This document shows, in pieces, positions 63,922-64,000 of a stretch of 64,000 nt of DNA. The translations under genes were made by a program, and so were the position numbers. Each line of letters starts with the position of its first letter. Position 1 is the stretch's first letter. Source of the stretch: Stenotrophomonas acidaminiphila (GTDB lineage Bacteria > Pseudomonadota > Gammaproteobacteria > Xanthomonadales > Xanthomonadaceae); NCBI RefSeq assembly GCF_001431595.1, contig NZ_LDJO01000007.1:34145-98144 (forward strand), read 5' to 3'. Under the pieces are notes generated by a model. The model saw only the letters and a list, made by a program, of their open reading frames with translations. It was not told the origin of the DNA and did no database searches.

Positions 63922-64000
63922 ATGCGTTCACCCTTCCTGATGCTGCCCCTGGCCGTCGCGCTCGCCGCCGTGAACACCGTCAGCCGCAGCCACGATGAAA
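63922..64000 (+). CDS. Secreted protein, 3' end beyond the window
   Basis: Only 26 residues are visible: MRSPFLMLPLAVALAAVNTV and a polar continuation, a probable signal peptide. AAGG lies about seven bases before the ATG. The protein cannot be identified. Confidence 0.6.
   Translation, partial: MRSPFLMLPLAVALAAVNTVSRSHDE

Noticed and set aside
1..64000. tRNA, rRNA, tmRNA or insertion sequences
   Set aside because: No cloverleaf, rRNA-like stretch or transposase reading frame was recognised anywhere in the window.

Overview
The window is GC-rich chromosomal DNA from a gammaproteobacterium of the Xanthomonadaceae/Lysobacteraceae. The main evidence is the order etfBA - rfbBACD - xanB/xanA - CoA-transferase pair beside an O-antigen export locus, plus the lptM-dapF-DUF484-xerC...hslVU block and a SmeT-like regulator divergent from an RND pump. 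Genus cannot be fixed by eye; a Stenotrophomonas- or Pseudoxanthomonas-like organism able to grow at low oxygen is the best guess. I count 60 protein genes, two of them cut by the window edges, and no rRNA, tRNA, CRISPR or insertion sequence.

1-30,100 is the surface-polysaccharide region. It starts with the end of an O-antigen ABC exporter (wzm, wzt) and a three-domain sulfotransferase/GT2/GT4 protein. A tightly overlapping ten-gene minus-strand operon follows (15,269 down to 5,457). It combines an ArnC/GtrB-like polyprenyl-phosphate glycosyltransferase, a small SMR-type flippase and a GT-C-like membrane protein with a sugar 4-aminotransferase (WecE type), a GNAT acyltransferase, and an acyl-activation set (ACP, AMP ligase, SDR, LuxE, LuxC). 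Next come etfBA, dTDP-rhamnose synthesis (rfbBACD), GDP-mannose/glucose-1-P supply (xanA, xanB), a 3-oxoacid CoA-transferase, a WbsX-like glycan protein and opgH. RfbA/RfbB would supply dTDP-4-keto-6-deoxyglucose to both rhamnose synthesis and the aminotransferase.

30,075-31,030 is a gene-free block packed with inverted and tandem repeats. 31,031-35,430 carries an esterase, an AlgR-type regulator, hemC, a DUF481 outer-membrane protein and a WYL regulator. 35,459-43,662 is an apparent low-oxygen quinone and NAD island: ubiD, a DnrO-like secreted protein, ubiU, ubiV, nadB, nadA, a chorismate-mutase-UbiT fusion and a DGC-domain putative zinc-binding protein. Several genes there, and a CopD-like gene at 54 kb, have FNR/ANR-type dyads at nearly the same distance from the -10 hexamer and start codon.

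43,687-64,000 is mostly housekeeping: a lipocalin, two S9 oligopeptidases flanking an aminotransferase, lptM-dapF-DUF484-xerC, hslVU behind a clear sigma-32 promoter, a TetR-controlled RND pump lacking its outer-membrane gene, a fungal-type cytosine deaminase homologue, and ubiE. At least four genes (hemC, the WYL regulator, lptM, ubiE) have a -10 hexamer only 6-7 bases before ATG and are probably leaderless.
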